A stretch of DNA of 60,000 nucleotides from Strigamia acuminata (taxonomy: Eukaryota; Arthropoda; Chilopoda; Geophilomorpha; Linotaeniidae): positions 57,857,369 to 57,917,368 of the forward strand of contig OX442314.1 of NCBI GenBank assembly GCA_949358305.1, in the 5' to 3' direction. The translations under genes and the position numbers were made by a program. Below are positions 27,569-37,257 of the stretch, piece after piece; within the stretch, counting starts at the first letter, position 1, and the number at the start of each line of letters is the position of its first letter. The notes below the pieces were generated by a model. It saw only the letters and a program-made list of their open reading frames with translations. It did not search any database and was not told the DNA's origin.

Positions 27569-30450
27569 AGAAGTTCGCCGATTGATCTCATCGATTTTTC
27601 GAACTCCTCAATAATCTTGTCTTTGCTCGATTTCCGATCAGGACACTCTTTAGCCCAATGTCCTAATTTTTTACAAATGTTACACGGGTCAGTAGCAGGC
27701 AATTTCGCGACTTTTGGCGAAGGCGAACTTGAACGTTTGGCTTCGTCCTTTTTAGGGGTCGGCGACTTCGATCTACTGAGCGCGTCTGTCTTTGGTGAAC
27801 CAAAAGTAACGTTTTTAGGCGCCATCTTTGGTCCAAATTTTCGAGCTACTGCGTTATTACGGGCTAATAAAGCAGCTGCAGCCTCGCTTTCTGGTTCCGA
27901 GTCAGATTTCTCTGGTTCAGAAACAGTTTCCATTTCTGTCACTTCGGCTAAGTGAGCTTTAGGGGTTGGATGAGGATTTTTTCCATCCGATCCCTTTTTT
28001 GATTCTTTAGCAGTCTCTGCCAAAAAATCTCCTCGTTTTGGGGGTTGCAAAAGAGGGGTGTTAGCAAAACGTGTGTCTTTTGCCAATTCTTTTCTCCTTT
28101 GCTGTCGCTTAGCGTACGCAACTTTTTCATCAGCTGGTAAGTAAGCTTTATAATTTTCATCAATTCTTATCTGGTTAGCTCGCATAAATTTGGCTAATTC
28201 AGCGAAACCACCCGGATAAGGTGCTCGTACAGAAAGTAGAACATTCTTTGAATAATCTGTCAATCCACGACGGAATTGACGATCAATGGCTGCGTCTCCC
28301 ATTGTATAAGGGAGAGTGACCAATAAATCCTCAGTCCTTCTTAAATAAGAGCGAAGACTTTCGCCTTTATTTTGAGAAAGATTATCCCACATTTGTAGTA
28401 AGTCTTCACTGGACTCTCCATACTCAGTCATGAATTCTTCTACAAAGTGATTCCAATTTTGAAATTGTTTTGAATCAAACCATTTCTCAGCTCGGTCTAT
28501 AAGAGCTTTTGGTACTACTCTTTTCAAAGCAGTGTGACATGCAATGCCATTCAACCTTGAAATTCGTAAAACTTCATCTAAAAGAGTGGATCCAGCTTCC
28601 CATTCTCCATCGAATAAAGCGGGTTTGATGTGATCCCATCTAATAGTTCTTTCGTCAACTAGATCGTGTGTCCAGTTGATTGCAGTATATTGGGCAATTT
28701 TCTGTCGTAATGCGATGTCAGCATTATCGGCAGTAGCGTCAGATCGATCGGAAGATCGACGATCAGCTAATAATCGATCAATTTCTTCAGCGGTGTAATA
28801 ATGTGTATTACGCCGAGAAGAATGGCCTCGATGTCGACGTCGATGAGATCGATGTCGATTATCGCGTTCTTGTTGCGCATTCACATCAGAATCCGACCTT
28901 GAATCAGATTGTGAATTTGAAGGCGTGTTAAAATGTGGTGTTTCAGGTGGGTCGGGTGGGTCGCCGTCATCGTCTGGCGGTCGACGTCCACCTCCAGGTG
29001 GTCCATCTCCGTGTCCATCTGGATTTCCTCCATCTGGTGGATTTCTCCTATACTGACCCCCACCTGGCGGGCTTTCATGTCCGTCGGGTGGTTCGCGTGC
29101 TGGATTCGTGTCTCGTCGACTTCTTTTCGACGAGTCTTGCTGTTGAGCCAGTGGTATCGTTCGAGTAACATGAATACCAGTTTCATGCCGCCTATTTCGA
29201 TCATCTACCATTCCTAACAGTCGGTCACTGTTGTGAAAAATAGGATTTCGATTACCTGGGAGCGGATTGCGATCAGCTCTCCGTTCCTCGGAATCTGAAG
29301 GACGTTTTCTTTTTGAGCGATGGCGGCGACGCGAACGTTGGTCGTCATCACTCGATAATCCAGATTGGCTACTTAACTCTGAAACAACGGAAATTGTTAT
29401 TGTTTCGGGAGTCAAAATAGGGACAGTTGGCGCAGCCATTTCTGGTTGCACCAATTGGTCAGTATAATTCCTTGCTTGCAAACGATCTTTCATTTCTGCA
29501 AGCTCCTCTTGAGCGCGCAACAAATCAGCTCGGAGAATTTCATTCTCATTTATTTGATTTTGCGATTCTTCTGGTTGTAATCGCTTAGCAGGGTCGCTAG
29601 ACTTGACTTGTCCGCTCGTACTGGGTTGATCCAGCGAGTGGAAAATCTCATCTTCGCGCTTAGCTATTTTGCTTTCGCGAGTACGCTGTGTTTTAGCACG
29701 TGTGTCTAATTCAGCAGCATATCTCACTAGTTGATTATGATTGCGTTGGTAGTGGTCTGCCAAATCAATCAGTTCTTTATTTTTCTGCTCCAGCTTACTT
29801 TTGGTAAGCTCGAGCTGTCTTCGCGCCGCTTGGTGTGAGCGAATTGAAAGTTCATTTCTAGTATTCATTTTAGAAAGATCTTCCACTTCACCTTTTAATC
29901 GGTATTCTCTAGCTTTTTGGGCTAGAAATTCCTCATTTTGTCGATTGAGTTCCATATGTTGGAGCTCAACCTCCGCTTTTTGTTGTTGAAGCTCAGCTTC
30001 TTTTCGTTCCATTTCAAATTGTAAATTTGAAACGGCACGATCAGTGTGAAGTCGTATCATGGCGCGATGAATCTCTTCCACCGTCATGTCGTCCGTTATT
30101 TGGGCGCCATCCTGGCGTGCTTGATTTCTCAAAGCATCCAACATGGTCATGCGAGGAGGTGATTCGTGAGACGATTCACTTTCCATTTCACGTAACGTAT
30201 TTTCCACTTCCTCCAGTGGAAGTGGCGGGAGTTCTTGGTCGTTAGAACTCGCACTTGAAGCGCTTAATGCTCTAGCAACTTCATTTTCTGCATCCTTAAG
30301 TTGTTTCGGATCTGGAATTGGTGTTATTTCTTCAGAAATAATTTTCTCTGTAAGCATTTCAGGCTCGAGAGCCGGCAAAACCGTCGCTGCTCGTTTCTGA
30401 GTGCTTGGTCGACCTCGCTGTCGTTTCACAATTTGCATTGGCGTCGCCAT
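27556..30450 (-). CDS. gag: Element B Gag
   Basis: From the ATG at 30450 the protein has 964 residues. The frame is open further up to 30516, but that would begin at a TTG within the primer-site region. Close to the N-terminus there is a KRQRGRPS motif of AT-hook type. About residues 120-290 form a long Gln/Glu/Lys-rich segment that looks like a coiled coil, followed by Arg/Ser, His and Pro/Gly-rich disorder. A capsid-like domain lies at about 580-780 (DHIKPALFDGEWEAG, RSYLRRTEDLLVTLP). One CCHC zinc knuckle (CNICKKLGHWAKEC) is near residue 925. The last codons contain the slippery site. It assembles the particle and packages RNA. The coiled coil and length are unusual for the family. Confidence 0.9.
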   Translation of the reverse strand: MATPMQIVKRQRGRPSTQKRAATVLPALEPEMLTEKIISEEITPIPDPKQLKDAENEVARALSASSASSNDQELPPLPLEEVENTLREMESESSHESPPRMTMLDALRNQARQDGAQITDDMTVEEIHRAMIRLHTDRAVSNLQFEMERKEAELQQQKAEVELQHMELNRQNEEFLAQKAREYRLKGEVEDLSKMNTRNELSIRSHQAARRQLELTKSKLEQKNKELIDLADHYQRNHNQLVRYAAELDTRAKTQRTRESKIAKREDEIFHSLDQPSTSGQVKSSDPAKRLQPEESQNQINENEILRADLLRAQEELAEMKDRLQARNYTDQLVQPEMAAPTVPILTPETITISVVSELSSQSGLSSDDDQRSRRRHRSKRKRPSDSEERRADRNPLPGNRNPIFHNSDRLLGMVDDRNRRHETGIHVTRTIPLAQQQDSSKRSRRDTNPAREPPDGHESPPGGGQYRRNPPDGGNPDGHGDGPPGGGRRPPDDDGDPPDPPETPHFNTPSNSQSDSRSDSDVNAQQERDNRHRSHRRRHRGHSSRRNTHYYTAEEIDRLLADRRSSDRSDATADNADIALRQKIAQYTAINWTHDLVDERTIRWDHIKPALFDGEWEAGSTLLDEVLRISRLNGIACHTALKRVVPKALIDRAEKWFDSKQFQNWNHFVEEFMTEYGESSEDLLQMWDNLSQNKGESLRSYLRRTEDLLVTLPYTMGDAAIDRQFRRGLTDYSKNVLLSVRAPYPGGFAELAKFMRANQIRIDENYKAYLPADEKVAYAKRQQRRKELAKDTRFANTPLLQPPKRGDFLAETAKESKKGSDGKNPHPTPKAHLAEVTEMETVSEPEKSDSEPESEAAAALLARNNAVARKFGPKMAPKNVTFGSPKTDALSRSKSPTPKKDEAKRSSSPSPKVAKLPATDPCNICKKLGHWAKECPDRKSSKDKIIEEFEKSMRSIGELLKNL

Positions 30451-30520
30451 TTTGTCAAATTGAGAGAACAATGGAAATAAAGGATCTTTTTGCAAAAATC
30501 GGATTTTAACAATCAAAACT

Positions 30521-30538
30521 ATCCCGGACGGGCCCCCA
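30521..30538 (-). promoter_or_regulatory. Element B primer-binding site, tRNA-Pro type
   Basis: The minus strand reads TGGGGGCCCGTCCGGGAT, 2 nt inside the 5' LTR. It matches the tRNA-Pro-type primer site familiar from gammaretroviruses at 17 of 18 positions (C instead of T at the eighth base). The mismatch could reflect a different tRNA-Pro isoacceptor. Confidence 0.85.
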
Positions 30539-30540
30539 AG

Positions 30541-31608
30541 TGCGGCGATCCGGGTTTTTACTTAATAAATCGAGGAGACTTATCAAGCAATCGTCGTAGA
30601 GATGCCGTACAGGACTTCTACTCTGTGGCTAAATGGTTGTCTAGGGGAATGATTTTTACACGGAGAGTAAAAGGAAAAATTAGATAGTTTTAATCGTTCA
30701 AAATACAAAGGAGGTATTATTTAAAATGTTTGGGGTCGATCTGGCTTCTTCTTCAAATGTACACTCACAGTTGACCGTTGGCTCCAAGATGGCGTCGATG
30801 GCGTCGTGTGAGCGCGGGATTTTAGCGGAGTAAACTCGACGCTAAAATACGTTGCTAAAATATTCTAAAATCCTCGTGGAGCACGCTCGACACGAGAATA
30901 CGTCTTTCACACAGCGGTTTGATTATTACGGAGCAAGCTCGACGTAACAATCGGTCTTTACACAAATCGCTTTGTGGAGTTAAACTCGACACAAAGCCTT
31001 CAAACTAACAGAGTAAACTCGATGTTAGTTTCACACAGAAATGGCTTAAATTACGTGTAGTAATTCAAGCTAGAAAGGCGCTATTCCGTACAGTTGGCAC
31101 GGACCAGCAATGAGACTCGATTCTTCCAGATATCACAGATCACACTTAGCGAGTTTGGGCATAAGTTTGACACAGATGTGAATGGTTTGGAAGCAAGATC
31201 AAGAATGCGGGAAGAGTGGGCCAAAACCGTTTGGCTCACTTCTAAATCTGCTCAGAAAAGCTGCGCAGATGACGAGTTGCACAAAGATCACACACGGCCG
31301 CCTTTGGGTCGTGTGCAACAATTGAGCCGGGCACGCGCGAGGGGAAGGGATGCTCCGCCCAGGCACACGCCTAGCAGCATCATCAAAGCAATGCACGCTG
31401 CAGCGCGATTGGTTGACGCTGTTGCTGGGCCAAACTTGCTGCAAAACACAATATTATTTGGGTAATATTGTGTCTTGATTTATATTTTATTAATGTATGT
31501 TTTATTTCAATTTACATTGAAACAAAACATATAAGCTTGTTGAATATGTTTATAAGACAATTTGGAAATATGGTGTGCACTCAAATAGGAATATTTGAGG
31601 TCACCACA
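30541..31608 (-). repeat. Element B 5' LTR
   Basis: The upstream LTR on the element's strand starts TGTGGTGACC and ends ATCGCCGCA. It contains a five-hairpin array at 30820-31031. A 123-codon frame on the plus strand (31094-31465) recurs in both LTRs. It is antisense to the element and has no known domain. Confidence 0.92.
30820..31031. repeat. Array of five hairpins (5' LTR copy)
   Basis: The same five hairpins as in the 3' LTR, offset by 11740 bases. The one base that differs by eye, at 30920, keeps the third stem paired through a wobble. Confidence 0.88.
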
Positions 31609-31735
31609 ACATTCAAGAAGGAATGTGGCATTTACAAATCTCATTGTATTGTTAGCCCGCATTACTCCATGATTGCGGCATTTACATGACCGTATTGTAA
31701 GACTGCATTCCTACATGAATGTAGCATTTACATTT
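31609..31735. repeat. Minisatellite related to 14703-14835
   Basis: Imperfect units of about 46 bp with GAATGTGGCATTTACA, GATTGCGGCATTTACATGAC and CTGCATTCCTACATGAATGT. The array starts at the very edge of element B, so the element inserted in, or recombined at, a member of this repeat family. Confidence 0.55.
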
Positions 31736-31824
31736 TCTAAATATTTGTGCTGGTATATTACTTTTGTCGTCTATTCTTTATGAAAAGGTTGTATAAATTT
31801 AATCTAAGCTGGCAAATATTCTTG

Positions 31825-32555
31825 TTAAATTCCCGGCTTAAAGGATAAGTGCGTTTCTTCCAATTTTTCAAAGGACAATTCTTTATTTCCTACATTTATT
31901 TTCGATGAAGCTTTATTCTTGTTTACTTCTTGTGGTGATGTTTGCCCCGTTGGCTCCTTCCCCGATCTGCAAAGAGAATCGGTATTAGAAAACAATTCTG
32001 GAATAATTACACAAGCAATATCCGTACAACTTTGCTTCTTGTACTCGGGATTACGCGACGAAAAGTCCGTTCGTTTATTGTCGTACCTCGAATACCGGTG
32101 GGTGCGACGATAAGGTTTATCCTTTCCGTCCTTTCTTGACTCGGACATATCGAAAGTTCTTTATTTCTTCGAACTCCTTGATTTGTTTATTCAAGTCTGC
32201 CCCGAATAAATCAAAAGGGAAAACGACTTTCTCTTTAGCAAATTGCTTGTACTTTGCCGATAAGAACTCTGCGAAGTCCGTACGTCGGCGCAACGTCGCG
32301 GCCGTGTTCATTGACCCCAGCAGGGTCATGACTTCGGCCAAATGGCCCAGCAGCGTGGTTTGGCCACGATGTCTATCATCGCTGTGGCGATTGGCACAAA
32401 AGTCTTTAAAATAGACTTCTGCAATTTTAGGGTAGTATTATCCCTTGCCTTGATCCAAGGCTGCAAATCGGCAAAAAAGGTCCCGTCCACCTTGGGCTGT
32501 TCCAAATACTTGGCGTTCTCAGGTATGATCAGCTTCTCTAAAAGCTTATCCCTTT
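31825..32555 (-). pseudogene. gag: DIRS-type retrotransposon gag-like relic
   Basis: The minus strand shows broken frames. An upstream part (about 32555-32342) has the pattern KVDGTFFADLQPWIKARDN and LKLQKSILK. After a shift, the frame 32341-32117 reads LAEVMTLLGSMNTAATLRRR, then FPFDLFGADLNKQIKEF. After another shift there is a charged tail (32148-31825). The ALxLLGHxxxxLSxRRR and LFGDDLxxxxKD patterns are typical, from memory, of the gag-like ORF of DIRS elements in animals. At least two frameshifts make this a dead copy. No tyrosine recombinase follows. Confidence 0.55.
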
Positions 32556-32599
32556 GAATTCGCTATTTCCAACACCTTTTAATTTTTTTTCGTTTAACT

Positions 32600-32653
32600 A
32601 ATGACAACAATAATTTTGATAAAGAGTCCTTTATCAAAATTATTGTTGTCATT
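32600..32653. repeat. Perfect 25-bp hairpin with 4-nt loop
   Basis: The arm 32600-32624 is the exact inverted complement of 32629-32653, with the loop AGTC. It is AT-rich and lies about 90 bp left of the copia LTR. It could be a short foldback element, a terminator-like structure or a small-RNA hairpin. Confidence 0.85.
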
Positions 32654-32739
32654 CACTCAAAAGCGTATACAAAAACTTTCATAAATTTCATTAAAAAAGT
32701 TATCTACAAGAACGCTGTCGCAGCGATCGCACTTAAATA

Positions 32740-32966
32740 TGTTATAATCGTGTGTGTCACCAGGCCGAATATGTATAAATCCCGAATGAGGGTCTCCGAC
32801 CGCTAGGGGGAGTTGGTTGTATTTTCGGGTCACGGCGGATGACGTGACGTAAACGTGACTTCCGGTCACTTGTTCCTCTGGAGACGCGTGCCCTGTATAT
32901 GCCGTGCGAATAAAACCCCTCATATCTTTTCATCCGAAGTTATCCAGTCTTTTCCCAAATACAACA
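32740..32966 (+). repeat. Element D 5' LTR
   Basis: 227 bp, TGTTATAATC to ATACAACA. It contains an AATAAA polyadenylation-like signal near its 3' end. Confidence 0.94.
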
Positions 32967-32968
32967 AA

Positions 32969-32985
32969 GGGTTATGGGCCACAGC
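32969..32985 (+). promoter_or_regulatory. Element D primer-binding site, internal initiator tRNA-Met type
   Basis: GGGTTATGGGCCACAG starts 2 nt after the 5' LTR. It is complementary, with one mismatch, to the anticodon arm of initiator tRNA-Met. It does not match the tRNA 3' end. This half-tRNA priming mode is established for Drosophila copia and supports an animal copia-like lineage. Confidence 0.8.
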
Positions 32986-33119
32986 ATCTAACACTGCGTG
33001 AGTTTTTACATCTCGTATCGATTTTCCGGGCGTTTTGACGAAGGAGTGACCACTGACCGGACCACGAGACGTTAGGCCTAATTTCCAACGCGTGGTAGAT
33101 CGCCAATCAACCTTCAAAA

Positions 33120-33887
33120 ATGGCGGACAGAGATGCGATGAGGATCGAAAAGCTGGAGGATGAAAACTACGCCACGTGGGCGTTCAAAATGCGAGTATTC
33201 CTGAAGAAGTCGGAATGGTGGACGGTCATCGTTGACGAAGCACCAGTGAACGGAGCAGCGGCGGCGAGGAACGCGTGGCGTGGCAAGGACGAAAAAGCCA
33301 TGAACGCAATCGTCCAGGCCCTGTCGCCAGCACAGACAGTGTACGTGATAAACAAAGACACGGCACGCGAATGCTGGGAGAAATTGGAGGAAATCCACCG
33401 AGGGCGAGCGCGCCAAAGACAGACTATTTTGCGCCGAGAGCTGACCAAAACGAGGTGGGAAAAAGCTGAGACGGCCACGAAGTTCCTGCAACGTGTGGAG
33501 TCGACGGTGAACCAGTTACGAGCTGTTGGCGGCGAAATTTCGGAGCAAGAGGTGGGAACTTTAATAATACAAAACCTGCCAAAACCATACCACAGCATCC
33601 AGAGAGCGTTTGACATGTGCGACGAAGATGAGGTGACGATGGTCAAGCTGCGGCACATGATCATACAGGAGGAATCGCGACAAACTGGAGACGATGAAGT
33701 GGTCGAGAAACTGCATAAAGTGAACCTGTCCAGCCGCACGAAGAACAACTATCGGGGCGGCGAACGGAACGGTGACCACGACGGAAAACGAGACCTGAAA
33801 AACGTAAGATGTTTCAATTGCCAAAAAATTCGGGCACATGGCCAGAAATTGTCGCAGCCAGAAGGAGAGCGAGGGACGACGCGATAA
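33120..33887 (+). CDS. gag: Element D Gag, frameshifted at its zinc knuckle
   Basis: A copia-type Gag of about 235 genuine residues. The N-terminus has LEDENYATWAFKMRVFL, the family's opening pattern. An alpha-helical body (WEKLEEIH, LPKPYHSIQRAFD) follows, then a basic Gly/Arg stretch. The zinc knuckle starts as CFNC, but the frame then leaves the knuckle at a run of six A (33823-33828). The remaining knuckle residues lie in the next frame, at the start of the pol ORF. The last 17 or so codons are therefore out of frame. It could be a recent one-base insertion, a sequencing error in a homopolymer or a +1 slippage site. Confidence 0.88.
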   Translation: MADRDAMRIEKLEDENYATWAFKMRVFLKKSEWWTVIVDEAPVNGAAAARNAWRGKDEKAMNAIVQALSPAQTVYVINKDTARECWEKLEEIHRGRARQRQTILRRELTKTRWEKAETATKFLQRVESTVNQLRAVGGEISEQEVGTLIIQNLPKPYHSIQRAFDMCDEDEVTMVKLRHMIIQEESRQTGDDEVVEKLHKVNLSSRTKNNYRGGERNGDHDGKRDLKNVRCFNCQKIRAHGQKLSQPEGERGTTR

Positions 33888-36800
33888 CAATTCCAAGCAG
33901 TCGAGAGGAAATGCCAAGAAGGAACAGCAGCCAGACGCCACCGCCAGGGCTGTGAAAGACAGACCAGAGTTTGCATTTCAGGTCAGAATCGACCAAACGG
34001 AAGGACGGCAGTGGAACCTCGACTCCGGAGCGACGAGGCACATGACGGCGAACAGGGACTTTCTCGAATCGTTCGTGGCAGATGACGGAAGTCGAAAGGT
34101 GACGCTGGCAGATGGGCGCCAAATCCCAATCATGGGCTGCGGAAACGTGAAATTCATTACGAACGACGCTGACTTGATCGCGAAGGAGGTATTATACATT
34201 CCTGATTTAAATGACAATTTGATTTCGGTGCCAAAACTCGACGACGCGGGTTTACTCGTTGCTTTCGGAAGCGGGAAGTGTACGATATCGAGCGGGGACC
34301 GAGTGATAATGACTGCTACGAAGATCGGGGACGTGTATAGACTGAACGTGGAGACCGTGGTGGCCGCGCAGGCAAACACGTGCCAACAATCGACCGAGAT
34401 CGATGTGTGGCACAACCGAATGTGCCATTTGAACACGGCAACACTGGCGAAAATGCACGAAACGGGTGCAGTTTACGGTTTGGGGCCAATACAGAAGGAC
34501 GGGCGGGCATGCGACGAGTGTGCAGCCGGGAAGATGGCCAGAAAACCATTCAAAACGATCGTGAGCGACCAATCGACCAAAATATTGGAACTCGTGCACA
34601 TGGATCTGTGCGGGCCGCTGACAGAGACGATTGGCGGCAGCCGATATTTATTTTTGCTAATAGACGACTTCAGTCGCAAAATGTTTGTCTATTTTATTAG
34701 GTCGAAGTCGGACGTTTTCGAGAACTTTAAGGAGTTTGTGGCGGCTGTGGAACGCGAAACCGACACGAAACTTAAACGTATCCGATCCGACAACGGAGGC
34801 GAGTTCGTCAACCACGAAATGGGCGAGTTCATGAAGTCGAACGGCGTCCACCACGAGCTTACGGTGCCATTCTCACCTGCCCAAAACGGCATCGCTGAAC
34901 GCGGCAACAGAACGCTGATGGAGGCAGCACGCACGATGCTGACGGCGGCGGCTTTGCCTTCCAAATTCTGGGCGGAGGCAGTCGCGACGGCCGCACACGT
35001 GCGCAACAGATGCTCGACAAGAGGAAACGGGGACAGGATTCCACAAGAACTTTGGAGCGGACGGAAGCAGCAAGTTGGCTATTTTCGAATATTTGGCTGT
35101 GCTGCGCAGATGTGGATCCATAATTCCAAACGAAAGAAATTGGACGCGAAGTCGAAACCTGTCATTTTTATGGGTTACTGCGTCAACAGAAAGGGCTACC
35201 GAGTCTACGACCCGAAAACTGAGAAGCTAGAGCCGACACGCGACTTGAAATTCAACGAGGCGAGATGGGGCGGAGAAATGCTGACTTCGCCTCAGGGTTC
35301 GAATTTCGTGTCGCCGTACGACGCCGAGCAAGAGACCGGGGAGCAGACAACAGACAATCCAGAGCCCAACGAAACGGACAACGGTGCCACCGAAGACGAG
35401 GAGTCCACCACTGGAAACGGAGACGGAGACGACGAAGAAGCTAACGAAAACACGACAACACGCAAATCAAAGCGCATCAAGAGGAAGCCAGACCGACTGG
35501 TGGTGCAGCCAAGAGGCGCCACATACTGCAAGAGCGTGAAGCACGTCGAGCCAAACACCGTGGTCCAAGCACAGGACTCTCCGGAACACAAGAAGTGGGA
35601 AAGCGCGATCCAGGAGGAACTGAAATCTCACGAGGAATTCAAGACGTGGAGACTGGTGAAAAGAGCCGTTGCAACAAATGTGCTGAAGTCAAGATGGGTT
35701 TTTAAAATCAAAAAGAACCAGCAGGGCGAGATCGAGCGTTACAAAGCCAGATTGGTGGCCGTCGGATGCGGACAACAGCCGGGACTGGATTACGAGGACA
35801 CATACTCACCTGTAATGCGACTTGCGAGCCTGCGACTACTTCTAGCCATTGCTGTCCAACAAAATTGGCGAGTACAACAATACGACGTGAAAACAGCGTA
35901 CCTGCACGGGAAACTGCTTGAGAAGGTGTACATGGAGCAGCCACCCGGGAACGAGGAACGAGACCGAGAAGAGTGGGTGTGCGAGCTTCTAAAAGCCATC
36001 TACGGACTCAAACAGGCCGGACGCACATGGTACCTGACACTCGACAAAATACTCAGAAAAAATGGATTTCGGCGACTATACGCGGATGAAGGCGTGTACG
36101 TGCTCAACAATCAAAGCGGGACAACAATATTGGGGATTTTCGTCGACGACATGCTGAACGTGACGTCAAATATCGGGATCGAAGATTGGACGGCGGACTT
36201 GCTGAGAAAATCGGTCGAAATCAAGGATTTAGGCACACCAACGAGAATTTTGGGGCTTGACGTGGAATGCGACATCGAAAATGGATCGATCACCGTGTCG
36301 CAAGAAGCCTATATCGAGGAGGTGTTGGAAAGTTTCCAGATGGGGCCATGCAAACCAGTTTCGACGCCGATGGTCAAACACGACCAACCGAAGCCCGAAG
36401 ACGACGTAAATCCAGACGAGGTGCCGTACCAGAGCCTGATGGGGTCGCTAATGTACCTCGTGCAGGGAACGAGACCGGACATCGCTTACGCAACTCACTA
36501 CCTGTGCCGATACAATCACAGCCACGGATTGTCCCACTGGAAGATGGGAAAGAGGATTTTGCGTTACCTGAAGAGGACGAAGGGGAAGAAGTTGCGATTC
36601 GTACGAAACGAGGAACAGATGACGGGATACGTGGACGCGAGCTGGAATTGCAACACCGAGGATGCAAAATCGACAACCGGATTTATTTTTCTACTTGCAG
36701 GGGCCGGCGTAGTATGGAAGTCATCGAAGCAAACGTGTGTCGGGATGTCGAGCTGCGAATCCGAATTCATCGCCATTAGCGAGGCGGTAAAAGAAGGACT

Positions 36801-37086
36801 TTGGCTCAAGAAATTTCTGGAAGAGCTGGGGCTGAACGAATTGATGGGGGACGCTGCGAGGCTGTACACCGACAGCGAGTCGGCCGAGATGTTGGCACGA
36901 GGACTGGCGCAGCATCAGCGGTCGAAACACATTAATTTGCGCTATTGTTTTATAAAGGACGAGGTCGAGAACGGAGAAGTGGAGTTGCTGCACGCGGGAA
37001 CCGACAAGATGGTCGCGGATATGCTGACGAAGGCGGTGACTTTGCAGAAGCAGTGCTGGTGTTCAAAGATGTGTGGACTGGATTAA
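33838..37086 (+). CDS. pol: Element D Pol: protease, integrase, RT, RNase H
   Basis: 1082 codons, overlapping gag by 50 nt in the +1 frame. The first residues carry the last His and Cys of the zinc knuckle. Retropepsin has LDSGATRHM near residue 58. Integrase has HNRMCHLN...CDECAAGK and catalytic D, D, E in HMDLCGPL, IRSDNGGEF and ERGNRTLMEA. RT has the conserved KARLVAVG block and FVDDM at about 760. RNase H ends with GYVDASW, SKTCV-like and YTDSESA motifs. Most copia elements encode gag and pol as one ORF, so the split here is due to the shift at 33823-33828. All catalytic motifs look intact. Confidence 0.95.
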   Translation: MARNCRSQKESEGRRDNNSKQSRGNAKKEQQPDATARAVKDRPEFAFQVRIDQTEGRQWNLDSGATRHMTANRDFLESFVADDGSRKVTLADGRQIPIMGCGNVKFITNDADLIAKEVLYIPDLNDNLISVPKLDDAGLLVAFGSGKCTISSGDRVIMTATKIGDVYRLNVETVVAAQANTCQQSTEIDVWHNRMCHLNTATLAKMHETGAVYGLGPIQKDGRACDECAAGKMARKPFKTIVSDQSTKILELVHMDLCGPLTETIGGSRYLFLLIDDFSRKMFVYFIRSKSDVFENFKEFVAAVERETDTKLKRIRSDNGGEFVNHEMGEFMKSNGVHHELTVPFSPAQNGIAERGNRTLMEAARTMLTAAALPSKFWAEAVATAAHVRNRCSTRGNGDRIPQELWSGRKQQVGYFRIFGCAAQMWIHNSKRKKLDAKSKPVIFMGYCVNRKGYRVYDPKTEKLEPTRDLKFNEARWGGEMLTSPQGSNFVSPYDAEQETGEQTTDNPEPNETDNGATEDEESTTGNGDGDDEEANENTTTRKSKRIKRKPDRLVVQPRGATYCKSVKHVEPNTVVQAQDSPEHKKWESAIQEELKSHEEFKTWRLVKRAVATNVLKSRWVFKIKKNQQGEIERYKARLVAVGCGQQPGLDYEDTYSPVMRLASLRLLLAIAVQQNWRVQQYDVKTAYLHGKLLEKVYMEQPPGNEERDREEWVCELLKAIYGLKQAGRTWYLTLDKILRKNGFRRLYADEGVYVLNNQSGTTILGIFVDDMLNVTSNIGIEDWTADLLRKSVEIKDLGTPTRILGLDVECDIENGSITVSQEAYIEEVLESFQMGPCKPVSTPMVKHDQPKPEDDVNPDEVPYQSLMGSLMYLVQGTRPDIAYATHYLCRYNHSHGLSHWKMGKRILRYLKRTKGKKLRFVRNEEQMTGYVDASWNCNTEDAKSTTGFIFLLAGAGVVWKSSKQTCVGMSSCESEFIAISEAVKEGLWLKKFLEELGLNELMGDAARLYTDSESAEMLARGLAQHQRSKHINLRYCFIKDEVENGEVELLHAGTDKMVADMLTKAVTLQKQCWCSKMCGLD

Positions 37087-37257
37087 TATTTTTCGTATTT
37101 CATATGTCTTGCAGCAATGTTATATTTCTTGATCTTTTATTATTCGATTGTATTAGTGTATTTCTGTTATTACTTGCCCATTTTTAGTTTTTAGTAATGT
37201 CATTCATTGATTTTGTATTTGTTTGTTTTTACACATTGACCAGGTGAAGAAGGTGTA

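Larger units (their letters stand above)
18801..31608 (-). mobile_element. Element B: 12.8-kb Ty3/gypsy LTR retrotransposon with spliced third ORF
   Basis: Two 1068-bp LTRs (18801-19868 and 30541-31608) differ at about four positions by eye. The minus strand carries gag (30450-27556), pol (down to 23087, reached by -1 frameshift) and a downstream multi-exon ORF3 (22876-20041). A polypurine tract and a tRNA-Pro-type primer site sit exactly at the LTR borders. The flanks, GTCTTG before 18801 and ACATTC after 31608, do not match, so no target duplication exists. This may come from recombination between two copies, a flank deletion or misassembly. LTR similarity of about 99.6 percent implies a young copy. 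Confidence 0.93.

Noticed and set aside
32592-32653. Transcription terminator reading of the 25-bp hairpin
   Set aside because: Bacterial-type termination does not apply in this eukaryotic context; left as a structural repeat.
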